Positions 33,506-42,074 of a DNA stretch of 64,000 nt are shown here, one piece after another; the first letter of the stretch is position 1; each line of letters starts with the position of its first letter. The DNA is taken from contig JACKEO010000008.1 of assembly GCA_020632955.1 (NCBI GenBank), forward strand, positions 124,001-188,000, in the 5' to 3' direction. Made by a program: the position numbers and the translations under genes. The notes beneath the pieces are model-generated. The model was given only the letters and a program-made list of their open reading frames with translations, was not told where the DNA came from and made no database searches. Source of the stretch: Alphaproteobacteria bacterium. GTDB taxonomy: Bacteria > Myxococcota_A > UBA796 > GCA-2862545.

Positions 33506-34888
33506 ATGACGGAGTCCAGCCAAGGGTCGCTGAAGGTCGAGAACCTGGTGCAGTCGTGGCTGACCGGTCTGCCCGTGGGCGCCGACCGGCCCCGGCCCCC
33601 CGCGGTCACCCCGCTCCAGACCACCTTCCTGCGGTCCACGCTGGGTCCCGCGGCGCTGATCTTCACCACGCCCGTGCTCGCCATCCTGCTGTGGATGGCC
33701 TGCGCCCACTACGAGGGCTCCCTGCGGATCATGGCCGAGGCCGGACCCGCGGACTGGTGGAGCCACGTCCCCCGCCCCACCGGCACGGCCGCCGCCATCG
33801 TGGGCGGGTGGACCGTGCTGCAGCTCCTCCTGCTGCAGCTGCTGCCCGGTGCCGAGCTCAAGGGTCCGGTCACCCCCGCGGGCGTGCAGCCGGTCTACAA
33901 GATGAACGGCATGGCAGCCTGGTGGATCACCCACGTGGGCCTGATGGTGGGCGGCCTCACCGGCTGGCTCCCGCTCGGGCGGCTCTACGATCACTACGGC
34001 GAGGTGATCGTCACGCTCAACCTCTTCGCGCTGGCCTTCTGCGGCTTCCTCTACTGGAAGGGCCGCACCTACCCCACCAGCCCCGACATCGTGGTCACCG
34101 GCAACCTGCTCTTCGACTTCTTCCAGGGCCCCGAGCTGCACCCGCGCCTGCTGGGCGTGAACCTCAAGCAGCTCATCAACTGCCGCGTGTCGATGATGGG
34201 CTGGTCGGCCACCTTCGTGGCCTTCGCCTTCGCCCAGGCCGAGCGCCACGGGTCCGTGAGCACCGCCATGCTCGCCAGCGTCGCGGTGCTGGTGCTCTAC
34301 CTGTTCAAGTTCTTCTGGTGGGAGGGGGGCTACTTCCACTCCCTCGACATCATGCACGACCGCTTCGGCTACTACATCTGCTGGGGCGTGCTGGTGTGGG
34401 TGCCGTCGGTCTACTGCCTCGTCGCCCTCTGGCTGGTGGACCACCCCATCGACTGGCACCCGGTGACGGCGATCGCGATGGTGGCGCTGGGCGCCCTGTC
34501 GATCTGGATCAACTACGACGCCGACGCCCAGCGGCAGCGGGTGCGGGCCACCGACGGCAAGACCACGGTGTGGGGCAAGCCGCCGGTGCTGCTGCAGGCC
34601 AGCTACACGCCCGCCGACGGCGTGAAGCGTACCAACCTCCTGCTCGCGTCGGGCTGGTGGGGCGTGGCCCGCCACTTCCACTACGTGCCCGAGCTCATGC
34701 TGGCCGCGGCGTGGACGATCCCCGCGGGCATCACCCACTTCATCCCGTGGTTCTACTGGGTCTTCCTGTTCATCCTGCTGATGGACCGCGCGCGGCGCGA
34801 CGAGCTGCGGTGCGCCGCGAAGTACGGCGCGGACTGGACGGCCTACACCGACCGGGTGCCCTGGCGCGTGGTGCCGGGCGTCTACTGA
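33506..34888 (+). CDS. ERG4/ERG24-family sterol reductase, DHCR7-like
   Basis: 460 residues and about nine membrane segments. The sequence carries the family hallmarks in order: TPAGVQPVYKMNGMAAW, an ELNPR-like GPELHPRLLG, LDIMHDRFGYYICWG, WGKPPVLLQASYTPADG, LLASGWWGVARHFHYV and the C-terminal RRDELRCAAKYGADW with YTDRVPWRVVPG. The last blocks resemble eukaryotic 7-dehydrocholesterol reductase more than the delta-14 or delta-24(28) members, so reduction of a ring-B delta-7 double bond with NADPH is the best prediction. ATG 33506 has GGAGG 5 bases upstream; an overlapping GTG at 33503 is too close. It converges on the next gene with a 7-base overlap. Confidence 0.9.
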   Translation: MTESSQGSLKVENLVQSWLTGLPVGADRPRPPAVTPLQTTFLRSTLGPAALIFTTPVLAILLWMACAHYEGSLRIMAEAGPADWWSHVPRPTGTAAAIVGGWTVLQLLLLQLLPGAELKGPVTPAGVQPVYKMNGMAAWWITHVGLMVGGLTGWLPLGRLYDHYGEVIVTLNLFALAFCGFLYWKGRTYPTSPDIVVTGNLLFDFFQGPELHPRLLGVNLKQLINCRVSMMGWSATFVAFAFAQAERHGSVSTAMLASVAVLVLYLFKFFWWEGGYFHSLDIMHDRFGYYICWGVLVWVPSVYCLVALWLVDHPIDWHPVTAIAMVALGALSIWINYDADAQRQRVRATDGKTTVWGKPPVLLQASYTPADGVKRTNLLLASGWWGVARHFHYVPELMLAAAWTIPAGITHFIPWFYWVFLFILLMDRARRDELRCAAKYGADWTAYTDRVPWRVVPGVY

Positions 34889-36726
34889 CCCGACGGGGCA
34901 GGCATCGAGGCGAGCCAGGCCGGAGCGCGGGCGGACGGACTCCGCGCCTCCAGGCCGGCCCGCACCCCGACGACGTAGGCGGTGACGCTGTCGGCGCCCC
35001 AGTGCGCCGGCGGCGGCGGTGCGAGCACACCCCAGGTGCGCGCCTCGATCAGCCCCAGCTCGTGGAAGGACACCCCGCGCACGGCCTCGGGACCCGCCTC
35101 CCAGGCCTCCACGCCGTCGGCCCAGCCCGGACGCCCCACCCCGGCGGCCACCTCCGCGGCGCGCAGGGCCAGCGCGTGCTGCAGGGTGACCGGCAGGTCG
35201 GAGGAGGGCGGGGCCAGCGAGCGCAGGCGGAGCAGGCGCGCCCGCAACACCTGGGCCTGACGCGCCGTGCCCGTCACCCGCGCGCGCGTCTCGTCGAGGC
35301 AGGCGGTGAAGGGCGGCGTCGGGTCGCAGGCCGGCAGCTCCCGCCCGAACACCCCCTCGGCGAGCCAGCGGTCCTCCGCGAGCACGAGGTCCACCGGCAG
35401 GGGCTGATCCGTCCGCGCCGCCTCGTGGGCCGCCGCCGCCACGCGCAGGCGCTGGCAGGCCGAGTCCGCCCGGCCGCAGCTCGCCGCGGCCGCCCACGCC
35501 CAGTCCCGACCGCTGGTCACCCGCATCGCCTCCCGCCAGGCGGGCACCTCCACCTCGGTCAGCGCCCGCGCATCCAGCGCAGCCCGCCCCTCGTGGACCC
35601 GGCCCGCCAGCCCGAGCGCGACCCAGGGTGCCAGCAGCGCCAGGGCCAGCGCGCGACGACCGTGCACCCAGCACCACCCCACGCTGCCGGCCACGAGGAG
35701 CGGCAGCAGCACCAGCAGGGGCGCGAGGTAGCGGAGCTCGCCCGCGGTCCGCAGGCCCTCCCCCAGCCCCGTGGCGTAGGCGGGCGACAGCACGTAGGCC
35801 GCGCCGAAGCCCAGCACGGCCACCACCGGCAGACGCAGGGCCGCCACCCGCGACCACACGGCCACCCCTGCGGCCGCGATCCCGCCGAGGCCCGCGAGCA
35901 GTCCCAGCCAGCCCGGCGCGGCCACCCAGGCCAGCCAGGCCGCCACCCGGGCCGGCGCCACGAGGTCCTGGACCTGGTCTCCGACGCTGCGCGGGGGGTG
36001 CCACAGGGCGAGGTAGTCGGCGAGCTCGTGCAGGGGGTGGGTCCCCCACCGCGCCGCCAGCCAGGCCCACCAGAGGTTCGGCAGCAGCACCAGCCCCAGG
36101 CCCAGCCGGGCGGCGCGCGCACCACGCCGATCCCCCAGCGCCAGCACCACGGGCGCGGCGAGCACCGCGGCGAGGCCCGGCGCGAACACCACCACCGCCC
36201 CCAGGGCCGCGCCGGCCACGAGCTCCCGGCGAGCGCCCGACGACCCGTCGGCGAACGCCAGCGCCGCCACCGCCAGCCAGGCCCCCTCGGCGTGGTTGCC
36301 CCAGGCGCGCCAGACCAGCGGCGCGAGCAGCGGCGGCGGGAGCACCAGCAGCAGCACCCACGTCCAGGCCGCCACCGCACCCACCCGCGACCGCAGCCAG
36401 CCGAAGCCCGCCATCGCGCCCACGGCCAGCCAGAGCGCCGGCACCAGCCGCCACACCCCCAGCACCGCAGGCAGCCACGCGAACAGCGCCGCACCCAGGC
36501 CCGCGTCCACCGCGCAGCCCCCGCAGAAGGGGAAGCGCATCAGCTCCCACCAGCCGTCGGGACGCGCCCGCGACAGGGCCACGGCGAAGGCGGCGTTGGC
36601 GTGCTCCTCGGCGTCGGGCGGTGCCAGCTCCGGGTGCACCAGGGTCCACGTGGCGGCCGCCACCACGAGCAGGGCCGCCAGCGGCGCCTGCCACCGCCCC
36701 GGGGTGGGCGCCGCGACGGAGGTCAC
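34882..36726 (-). CDS. Large multi-spanning membrane protein, possible GT-C glycosyltransferase
   Basis: 614 residues. About ten hydrophobic segments fill residues 10-430 (LAALLVVAAATWTLV, LGVWRLVPALWLAVGAMAGFG, LLLVLPPPLLAPLVW and others), followed by a soluble region of about 180 residues rich in Ala/Arg with several cysteines. An acidic loop (PELAPPDAEEHANAAF) after the first membrane segment is where GT-C enzymes carry their catalytic Asp/Glu. That is the only hint of function, and no family motif is decisive. GTG 36726 overlaps the SRPBCC stop by four bases, so both are in one operon. Confidence 0.72.
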   Translation of the reverse strand: MTSVAAPTPGRWQAPLAALLVVAAATWTLVHPELAPPDAEEHANAAFAVALSRARPDGWWELMRFPFCGGCAVDAGLGAALFAWLPAVLGVWRLVPALWLAVGAMAGFGWLRSRVGAVAAWTWVLLLVLPPPLLAPLVWRAWGNHAEGAWLAVAALAFADGSSGARRELVAGAALGAVVVFAPGLAAVLAAPVVLALGDRRGARAARLGLGLVLLPNLWWAWLAARWGTHPLHELADYLALWHPPRSVGDQVQDLVAPARVAAWLAWVAAPGWLGLLAGLGGIAAAGVAVWSRVAALRLPVVAVLGFGAAYVLSPAYATGLGEGLRTAGELRYLAPLLVLLPLLVAGSVGWCWVHGRRALALALLAPWVALGLAGRVHEGRAALDARALTEVEVPAWREAMRVTSGRDWAWAAAASCGRADSACQRLRVAAAAHEAARTDQPLPVDLVLAEDRWLAEGVFGRELPACDPTPPFTACLDETRARVTGTARQAQVLRARLLRLRSLAPPSSDLPVTLQHALALRAAEVAAGVGRPGWADGVEAWEAGPEAVRGVSFHELGLIEARTWGVLAPPPPAHWGADSVTAYVVGVRAGLEARSPSARAPAWLASMPAPSGQ

Positions 36727-37178
36727 GAGGAGCCACCCGGCCCGTCGCGCCGCGCGACCTCCCGGGCGAGAGCCGCCGCCATCGCGGTGAAGCCCCACGC
36801 GATCGACCGCCCGAGGAGCAGGTGGACCACGGGCCCCAGCAGGCCCCCGATCTCGTCCACGGTGACGTAGCGGGTGCCCTCCCCGTCGGGCAGCAGCCGC
36901 TGCTCCCGGCGCGCCCACAGCAGCCAGGGCACGGGGATGCGCAGCGCCCACACCAGACGCGACGGGGCCTCGCACACCTCCAGCCACTCGCGCTGGCGCA
37001 CCGTGCCCCGGCCACGCATCCACACCACCATGTCCACCGGGTCGCCCACGGCGAGCGAGGACCGGACCTGCAGCGTGAAGGGGTTCCAGCGGGGGTAGGC
37101 GCCGAGGTCGACGAGCACGGCCCACACGCGCTCGGGGGGCGCCGCCAGCCGGCACTCGGCGACGTAGGCTCGCGGCAT
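36723..37178 (-). CDS. SRPBCC (START-like) domain protein
   Basis: 151 residues. The pattern VAECRLAAPPERVWAVLVDLGAYPRWNPF is the standard opening of polyketide-cyclase-2/START-like proteins, followed by a beta sheet (RSSLAVGDPVDMVVW, TVRQREWLEVCEAPSRLVW) and a long C-terminal helix. This fold makes a hydrophobic pocket that binds lipids, sterols or polyketides. Its location among sterol-type enzymes makes a lipid carrier role attractive, but that is inference. ATG 37178 has GGGAG 7 bases upstream. The gene is translationally coupled to the membrane protein that follows. Confidence 0.86.
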   Translation of the reverse strand: MPRAYVAECRLAAPPERVWAVLVDLGAYPRWNPFTLQVRSSLAVGDPVDMVVWMRGRGTVRQREWLEVCEAPSRLVWALRIPVPWLLWARREQRLLPDGEGTRYVTVDEIGGLLGPVVHLLLGRSIAWGFTAMAAALAREVARRDGPGGSS

Positions 37179-37305
37179 GGGGGCGCTCCCGGGGCGCAGC
37201 GCCCGATGCACCACGCCGCAGGGCCATACCACGCCCTCCCCCACGATCCGGGGCTCCCCGGGGTGCGCGGCACGGTAGAAGGCAGACCCGCCCCGCGGAG
37301 TCCCC

Positions 37306-38295
37306 GTGTCCCAGCCCACGCGCCACGGCGGCGCCGTCCGCGCCACCCTCGCCGGCATCGTCGACCGCTTCACGCCCCGCGGGCCGGGCGTGCGCCTCGA
37401 CCCCACGGTGCGCCTCGACGGGCAGACCGCCCTGGTCACCGGCGCCTCCCGCGGTCTGGGCCTCGCCATCGCCCAGGGCCTGGCCCACCGCGGCGCCCGC
37501 CTGATCCTCCCCTGCCGCAGCGGCCACGCCGAGGCCGAGGCCGCCGTGCTCGCGGTGGCCCCCGAAGCCCAGGTGGAGCTGCTCGACGTGGACCTGGCCT
37601 CCCCCGCCAGCGTGGAGGCCCTGTGCGACACCCTGCGCGACCGCGGGGAGCGCCTCGACCTGCTCGTGTGCAACGCCGGGGTGGTGCCCGCCCGCGCCCG
37701 CACCACCCCGGCCGGCCTCGACCTGATGGTGCACGTGAACTTCCTCGCGAACGTGCAGCTCGTGCGGCGCCTGCTCGACGACGGCACCCTCCCCCGCGAC
37801 CGGCAGCCCCCCGCGCGCATCGTGCTGGTGGGGTCGGAGGCCCACCGCTCGGCGCCCCCCATCGACCCCGATCGCTGGGACCGGGCCGAGGACTACGGCA
37901 CCGCCGCGGTGATCGACCACTACGGCCGCTCCAAGCTGCTGCTGCACGCCTGGGTGTGCGAGCTGGCGCGTCGCCTCGACGGTCCCGACGGGCCGCAGGT
38001 GGCCGTGCACCACCTCTGCCCCGGCGCGGTGGCCAGCAGCATCGCCCGCGAGGCGCCCGGTTGGGTCAAGCCGCTGCTCGACCTGCTGATGCGCACCTTC
38101 TTCGCCTCGCCGGCGAAGGCCTCGCTCCCCGCGCTCTACCTCGCCGCCGAGCCCACGCTCGACGGCCGCACCGGCGTCTACCTGCACCTCGATCGGGCGC
38201 GGGACGTGGCGGCCACGGCGTCGGACCCGGAGGTGGGCGCGACCCTCTGGGACGCCGCAGGTGCGCGGGTGCTGGCCTGGCGGTCCGGGCCGTGA
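37306..38295 (+). CDS. Short-chain dehydrogenase/reductase
   Basis: 329 residues. An N-terminal extension of about 40 residues with a possible amphipathic helix (RATLAGIVDRFTP) precedes an SDR core: TGASRGLG, CRSGH, VCNAG (Cys-Asn replacing the usual NNAG), VGSEAH and the YxxxK dyad in YGRSKLLL. The overall pattern is that of retinol-dehydrogenase/protochlorophyllide-reductase-like SDRs acting on hydrophobic substrates. GTG 37306 has GCGGAG upstream. It overlaps the following SGNH gene by four bases. It could be a third or fourth redox enzyme of the sterol-type set, but its substrate cannot be read from sequence. Confidence 0.86.
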   Translation: MSQPTRHGGAVRATLAGIVDRFTPRGPGVRLDPTVRLDGQTALVTGASRGLGLAIAQGLAHRGARLILPCRSGHAEAEAAVLAVAPEAQVELLDVDLASPASVEALCDTLRDRGERLDLLVCNAGVVPARARTTPAGLDLMVHVNFLANVQLVRRLLDDGTLPRDRQPPARIVLVGSEAHRSAPPIDPDRWDRAEDYGTAAVIDHYGRSKLLLHAWVCELARRLDGPDGPQVAVHHLCPGAVASSIAREAPGWVKPLLDLLMRTFFASPAKASLPALYLAAEPTLDGRTGVYLHLDRARDVAATASDPEVGATLWDAAGARVLAWRSGP

Positions 38296-39305
38296 GGTGG
38301 GCGCTGCGCCTGCTCGTGGCGGCCCTGCTGCTCGAGGGCCTGGTGCGCGTGCTCGTGGTGCTCCCGCCGGTGCGCGACCGGCTCTGGGGACCCGAAGGGG
38401 GCGAGCTGCGCCCCCGCCTCGCCCTGGCCTGCGCGGGTCTCGGCGACGACTGGGAGTACCTCGAGCACGATCCCGCCCTGGGCTGGCAGCCCCGTCGCGC
38501 CTGGCAGAAGACCACGCTCTGGGGGGAGGTGGGCCACGACGCCACCGGCGCGCGCCTCGTGCCCGGCACCGCCACCGAGGGCACCCGGGTGGTGCTGCTG
38601 GGCGACTCCTTCACCTACGGGGCCGACGTGGGGAACGGCGAGACCTGGGCCGCCCGCCTCGCCGCGCGCCGTCCGGACCTGGCGGTGACGAACCTCGGGG
38701 TCCCGGGCTTCTCGCTGGAGCAGATCCTCCTGCGCTGGCGGCGCGACGGCCGACCGCTGCAGCCCGACGTGGTGGTGCTGGGCTTCGTGGAGTCCGACAT
38801 CGATCGCACCGGGCACGGCCACTACGGACGCGACAAGCCGTGGGCCACGCTCGCCGACGACGGGCTCGCCTGGCATGGCCAGCCCGTGCCCTCCCCCGAG
38901 GAGGCCTGCCGCGCCCGTCGCCTGCAGCCCTGGACCCTGCTGCTGGGTCGCTGGCTGGTGCAGGGCACCCCGTTCGCACAGACCACCCGGTCCGAGCGCC
39001 TCGCCGTGTCGGCGGCCGTGGTGGAGACGCTGTGGCGCGAGGTGGAGGCCACCGGCGCCACCTTCGTGCTGCTCCACCTGCCCATGGACTCCGAGCTCGG
39101 CCTGCCCGGCGCGCCCACACGCCCCCCGGTGCGGCTGCAGGCCTGGGCCGAGGAGCACGGCGTGCCCTTCGCCGACCCCACGCCCGCGCTGAAGGCGGCC
39201 CTCGCCCGCGGCGTGGCGCTGGAGAAGGGCCAGCACTACGCCCCCGAGGCCAACGACCTCGTCGCCGCCGCGCTGGCCGAGGCGCTGCCCGCCGCCGCGC
39301 CCTGA
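38292..39305 (+). CDS. SGNH-hydrolase-like membrane-anchored protein
   Basis: 337 residues. A single N-terminal membrane segment (LRLLVAALLLEGLVRVLVVL) is followed by an SGNH fold: nucleophile block GDSFTYGADVGNGETW, then GVPGFS and VVVLGFVESDIDR, and a C-terminal HYAPEAND that probably supplies the catalytic His. The family includes acetyl- and acyl-transferring or -removing enzymes of cell-surface glycans. GTG 38292 overlaps the SDR stop (GTGA). It shares the GDSFTYG block with the SGNH protein at 26696-28150, although the two differ in architecture. Confidence 0.82.
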   Translation: MRWALRLLVAALLLEGLVRVLVVLPPVRDRLWGPEGGELRPRLALACAGLGDDWEYLEHDPALGWQPRRAWQKTTLWGEVGHDATGARLVPGTATEGTRVVLLGDSFTYGADVGNGETWAARLAARRPDLAVTNLGVPGFSLEQILLRWRRDGRPLQPDVVVLGFVESDIDRTGHGHYGRDKPWATLADDGLAWHGQPVPSPEEACRARRLQPWTLLLGRWLVQGTPFAQTTRSERLAVSAAVVETLWREVEATGATFVLLHLPMDSELGLPGAPTRPPVRLQAWAEEHGVPFADPTPALKAALARGVALEKGQHYAPEANDLVAAALAEALPAAAP

Positions 39306-39309
39306 GCCC

Positions 39310-39720
39310 TCAGCGCTCCCGGCGACGCAGCTCCAGGGTGCCCACACCCCAGCCCACGGCCAGGTAGAGCGGCACCTCCACCCACATCCACACCGGGGCC
39401 GGCAGCATCAGCAGGTTGGCCACGCCGCCCAGCAGCGTGAGCGCCGCCACCACCAGGGCCAGCACCCGCGGGCGGCTCGCACCCAGGCGCGCCGCCACCC
39501 AGCCGCCCAGCCCCGCCTGCAGCAGGTGGGCCACCATCACCAGCAGGAAGGCCTGCGTGGGCAGCGTGGAGATGTAGGCGCCCAGCGCGTCGTAGTCGCT
39601 GGTGTCGAGACCCTCGGGCATCGGCCACAGCGACCACGAGAGCTGGATCACGGCCATGTTGGCCACCGACCCCAGGAAGAGGCCGGCCACGACGGCACCG
39701 ATGTTCCTCAGCACCGCCAT
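39310..39720 (-). CDS. Hypothetical four-helix membrane protein
   Basis: 136 residues with four hydrophobic segments: NIGAVVAGLFLGSVANMAVI, AFLLVMVAHLLQAGLGGWVAA, VLALVVAALTLLGGVANLLML and VEVPLYLAVGWGVGTLEL. An acidic extracytoplasmic loop (PEGLDTSDYDALGAY) separates the first two. It ends in RRRER, supporting a cytoplasmic C-terminus. It is similar in layout to small DUF-type inner-membrane proteins common in myxobacteria, but no function is known. GGAGG is 4 bases before ATG 39720. It ends five bases from the convergent SGNH gene. Confidence 0.75.
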   Translation of the reverse strand: MAVLRNIGAVVAGLFLGSVANMAVIQLSWSLWPMPEGLDTSDYDALGAYISTLPTQAFLLVMVAHLLQAGLGGWVAARLGASRPRVLALVVAALTLLGGVANLLMLPAPVWMWVEVPLYLAVGWGVGTLELRRRER

Positions 39721-39744
39721 GGCTCCTCCGCGCGCCGCGTCAGC

Positions 39745-41370
39745 TCACTCGCAGGGCACCCGCTCGATGAGCGTGCACACCGGCGTGTCGGCGCAGGTGT
39801 TCACCACCCACCCCTCCTCGCAGGTGTACCCGCTCGTCTCGCCGATCGTGAAGGGCTCGAGGATCACGTCGAGCGTGGACCACAGGATGTTGTTCTCGTA
39901 GTCGGCGGCGATCATGCTGGCGTCGTCCACCAGGCTGCCCGTGGGGAAGGGACCCGCGATCTCGGCCCCGAAGGACGCGGCCTGGCTCTGGTTCCAGCCC
40001 TCGAGCGTGACGATGTTCAGGCCCGAGTTCAGCGGCAGCGGCTTGTTCCACCAGTAGGTGAAGTTGGTGGTGGCGTTGGTGTTCCAGTCCTCGAGCAGGG
40101 TGCCGTTGAGCGAGAAGCGCATGCGGTTGTCGGCGCCCAGGCCCACGATGTAGTCGCCGGCCTCCTCGATCTCGAGGCACACGCTGAAGCCGATCCACTC
40201 CTGGGTGGGCGTGGTGGTGGCGTAGGTCTCGTAGGTGTTGATCTGCGTGGGGTCGCAGGCCCACACGCCCACCGTGTTCAGGCGGCTGTCGAGGTCGTTG
40301 TAGGACTCGCCCCAGAAGCTGTTCTCGACGATGGTGCCGCCCGGGTACTGGGCGCCGTCGCGGCTGTAGTTGGGGTTCGTCTCGGCCTTGCACACCTGGT
40401 AGATCGTCTGGCTGGCCTGGGCCGGGGCGTTGGTGATGCGGATGCACTCGTCACCCGCCGGCGTGGGCTCGAAGCCCTCGGGGCAGGTGCACATGCAGGC
40501 CTCGTCGTCGAGCACGTGCACCGGGAAGGTGATGGTGTCGTTCGACGGGTAGGCGTCGCCCTGCTGGGCCAGCAGGGTCTCGATGGGCACGGGGTTGCCG
40601 GCCGCGTCCCAGGCCATGTCGTACACCACCGCCGACACCTCGTAGTCGCCGGGCTTCTCGAAGCTGAACGTGGCGCAGAAGATGGTGGTGCCGTTGGGGC
40701 CGGGCTCCTCGGTGAGGCCGGTCATCGTGCCGCCCTGCGGCGGCTTCCAGCGGATGAGGAGCGGGTCGAAGTCGGGGTCGTCGACCTCGATGCACACCGT
40801 GACCTCGTCGCAGGTGAACTTGCCCTCGTCGTACCAGAGGTCGACGATGGTGGGCGGGTGGTTCAGCGTGGCGATGACGTCGAGGCCGCCGAAGGGTTCG
40901 CCCTTGCACTGGTTGATCAGCAGGATCTCGGTGACCTGGCCGTCCACCACGGGCACGCCGTCGGCATGCGACGGGTAGCAGTCCTCCGACGGGTTGCCGT
41001 CGGCGTCCACCGGCACCACCTCCACGTCGTAGCAGCCCTCGGGCAGCCAGAAGAAGTGGTCGGCGAAGAGGTGCTGCGACCCGCCGTCGTAGGGCGCGTT
41101 CGTGAGCCCGCCGCCCCCGGGGAGCACGGCGTCGGCGAGGTCCTCGCTGGCCGTGGCGGTGAAGGGCGGCACCACCGGCTCGCCGGTGTCGCAGTCCACC
41201 TGGGTGACCGTGTAGACGAAGCCCGCCACGTCGGTGCCGGCGAGGATGTCGGAGGTGAGCAGCAGCCCCGCCTGGTCGGCGCCGGGCGCCGCGCCAGGAG
41301 CGCCGAGACAGCCGCCGAGCAGCGGCAGCGAGACGAGGACGGGCAGGGCCCGCTGGAGGAGGTGGTGCAT
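39745..41370 (-). CDS. Large cysteine-containing surface lipoprotein
   Basis: 541 residues. The signal ends at the lipobox LLGGC. The mature protein contains a carbohydrate-binding or Ig-like N-terminal region, an Ig/PKD-like middle (DDPDFDPLLIRWKPPQGG, KPGDYEVSAVVYDMAWD), a short Cys-rich segment (EACMCTCPEGFEPTPAGDEC) and a PA14/CBM-like C-terminal part (GVWACDPTQINTYETY, FSVCLEIEEAGDYIVGLGADN, NIVTLEGWNQSQAASFG). The arrangement suggests an adhesin or substrate-binding surface protein. The TAGAGT element 23 bases upstream (41394-41399) is a candidate -10. No enzyme motif is present. Confidence 0.82.
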   Translation of the reverse strand: MHHLLQRALPVLVSLPLLGGCLGAPGAAPGADQAGLLLTSDILAGTDVAGFVYTVTQVDCDTGEPVVPPFTATASEDLADAVLPGGGGLTNAPYDGGSQHLFADHFFWLPEGCYDVEVVPVDADGNPSEDCYPSHADGVPVVDGQVTEILLINQCKGEPFGGLDVIATLNHPPTIVDLWYDEGKFTCDEVTVCIEVDDPDFDPLLIRWKPPQGGTMTGLTEEPGPNGTTIFCATFSFEKPGDYEVSAVVYDMAWDAAGNPVPIETLLAQQGDAYPSNDTITFPVHVLDDEACMCTCPEGFEPTPAGDECIRITNAPAQASQTIYQVCKAETNPNYSRDGAQYPGGTIVENSFWGESYNDLDSRLNTVGVWACDPTQINTYETYATTTPTQEWIGFSVCLEIEEAGDYIVGLGADNRMRFSLNGTLLEDWNTNATTNFTYWWNKPLPLNSGLNIVTLEGWNQSQAASFGAEIAGPFPTGSLVDDASMIAADYENNILWSTLDVILEPFTIGETSGYTCEEGWVVNTCADTPVCTLIERVPCE

Positions 41371-41393
41371 GGTGATCCCCAGGGTGACGCCCC

Positions 41394-41399
41394 ACTCTA
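41394..41399 (-). promoter_or_regulatory. Putative -10 element (TAGAGT)
   Basis: TAGAGT on the minus strand, 23 bases before the ATG at 41370, within a locally A/T-richer patch (GTTTGCTGTAGAGTG). Confidence 0.3.
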
Positions 41400-41601
41400 C
41401 AGCAAACGGGTCCGAAGCCCAGCGGCCGGCGTTGCGACCGGGTTTCCTGGCTCGGGTGGATGGTGCGGACCCTCACTGCGAGCGCCGTGGCACCCCGGGC
41501 CCGGTGCGGCGCGACCCTCGGGCCGGGGGCCACCCCACCCGCTGCACCCCCTCACCCGCACGGATACGCGCCCACACCCGCCCGCGCGGACTGGAGCGCC
41601 C

Positions 41602-42072
41602 GTGACCGCCCTGCTCGCCCTCGCCCTCGCCCTCGCGCCCTCCGCCGAGGCCAAGCCCCTGCCGAAGCACGGCATCACCCTCGACGACGTCGACGGCTTC
41701 GCCCACGCGGTCGGCCTGGCCACGGAGCGCGTCACCTTCGACGACGGTCAGACCGTGGTGCGCATCACGATGGGCGACTCCAGGGTCGACGCCTACCTGC
41801 TGCTCTGCGACGACGCCGGGCGGTGCGGCGATCTGCAGTTCGTGATGGGCTGGTCCCTGTCGGATGAAGGGATGCCCACGCTCGAGCGCGTCAACGAGTG
41901 GAATGCGAAGCACCGCTACGTGCGCGCCTCCCTCGGCCCCGAGAACACCCTGTGGGGCAAGGTCGACGTCTCGCTGCGCCCCGGGGGCAGCCGCGAGCTG
42001 GTGCTCGACTACATGCGCTTCGTGGGCACCGACCTGGTTCCCGCCTTCAACACCTGGTTCGGACTGCCCTGA
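41602..42072 (+). CDS. YbjN-domain secreted protein
   Basis: 156 residues. A short signal peptide (LLALALALAPSAEA) is followed by a YbjN-like alpha/beta domain with recognisable segments: VTFDDGQTVVRITMGDSRVDAYLLLCDDAGRCGDLQFVMGWSL, EGMPTLERVNEWNAKHRYVRASL and the helical end LDYMRFVGTDLVPAFNTWF. YbjN is described as a putative sensory-transduction regulator with a fold like type III secretion chaperones; its action is unclear. Export would be unusual for a regulator. GTG 41602 has GGAG 6 bases upstream. The next gene starts two bases after its stop, giving a two-gene operon. Confidence 0.83.
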   Translation: MTALLALALALAPSAEAKPLPKHGITLDDVDGFAHAVGLATERVTFDDGQTVVRITMGDSRVDAYLLLCDDAGRCGDLQFVMGWSLSDEGMPTLERVNEWNAKHRYVRASLGPENTLWGKVDVSLRPGGSRELVLDYMRFVGTDLVPAFNTWFGLP

Positions 42073-42074
42073 CG

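Noticed and set aside
33404..37273. A 1289-codon minus-strand frame
   Set aside because: It runs antisense through the DHCR7-like gene and out of frame through the SRPBCC and membrane protein genes; composition is that of a GC-rich shadow.
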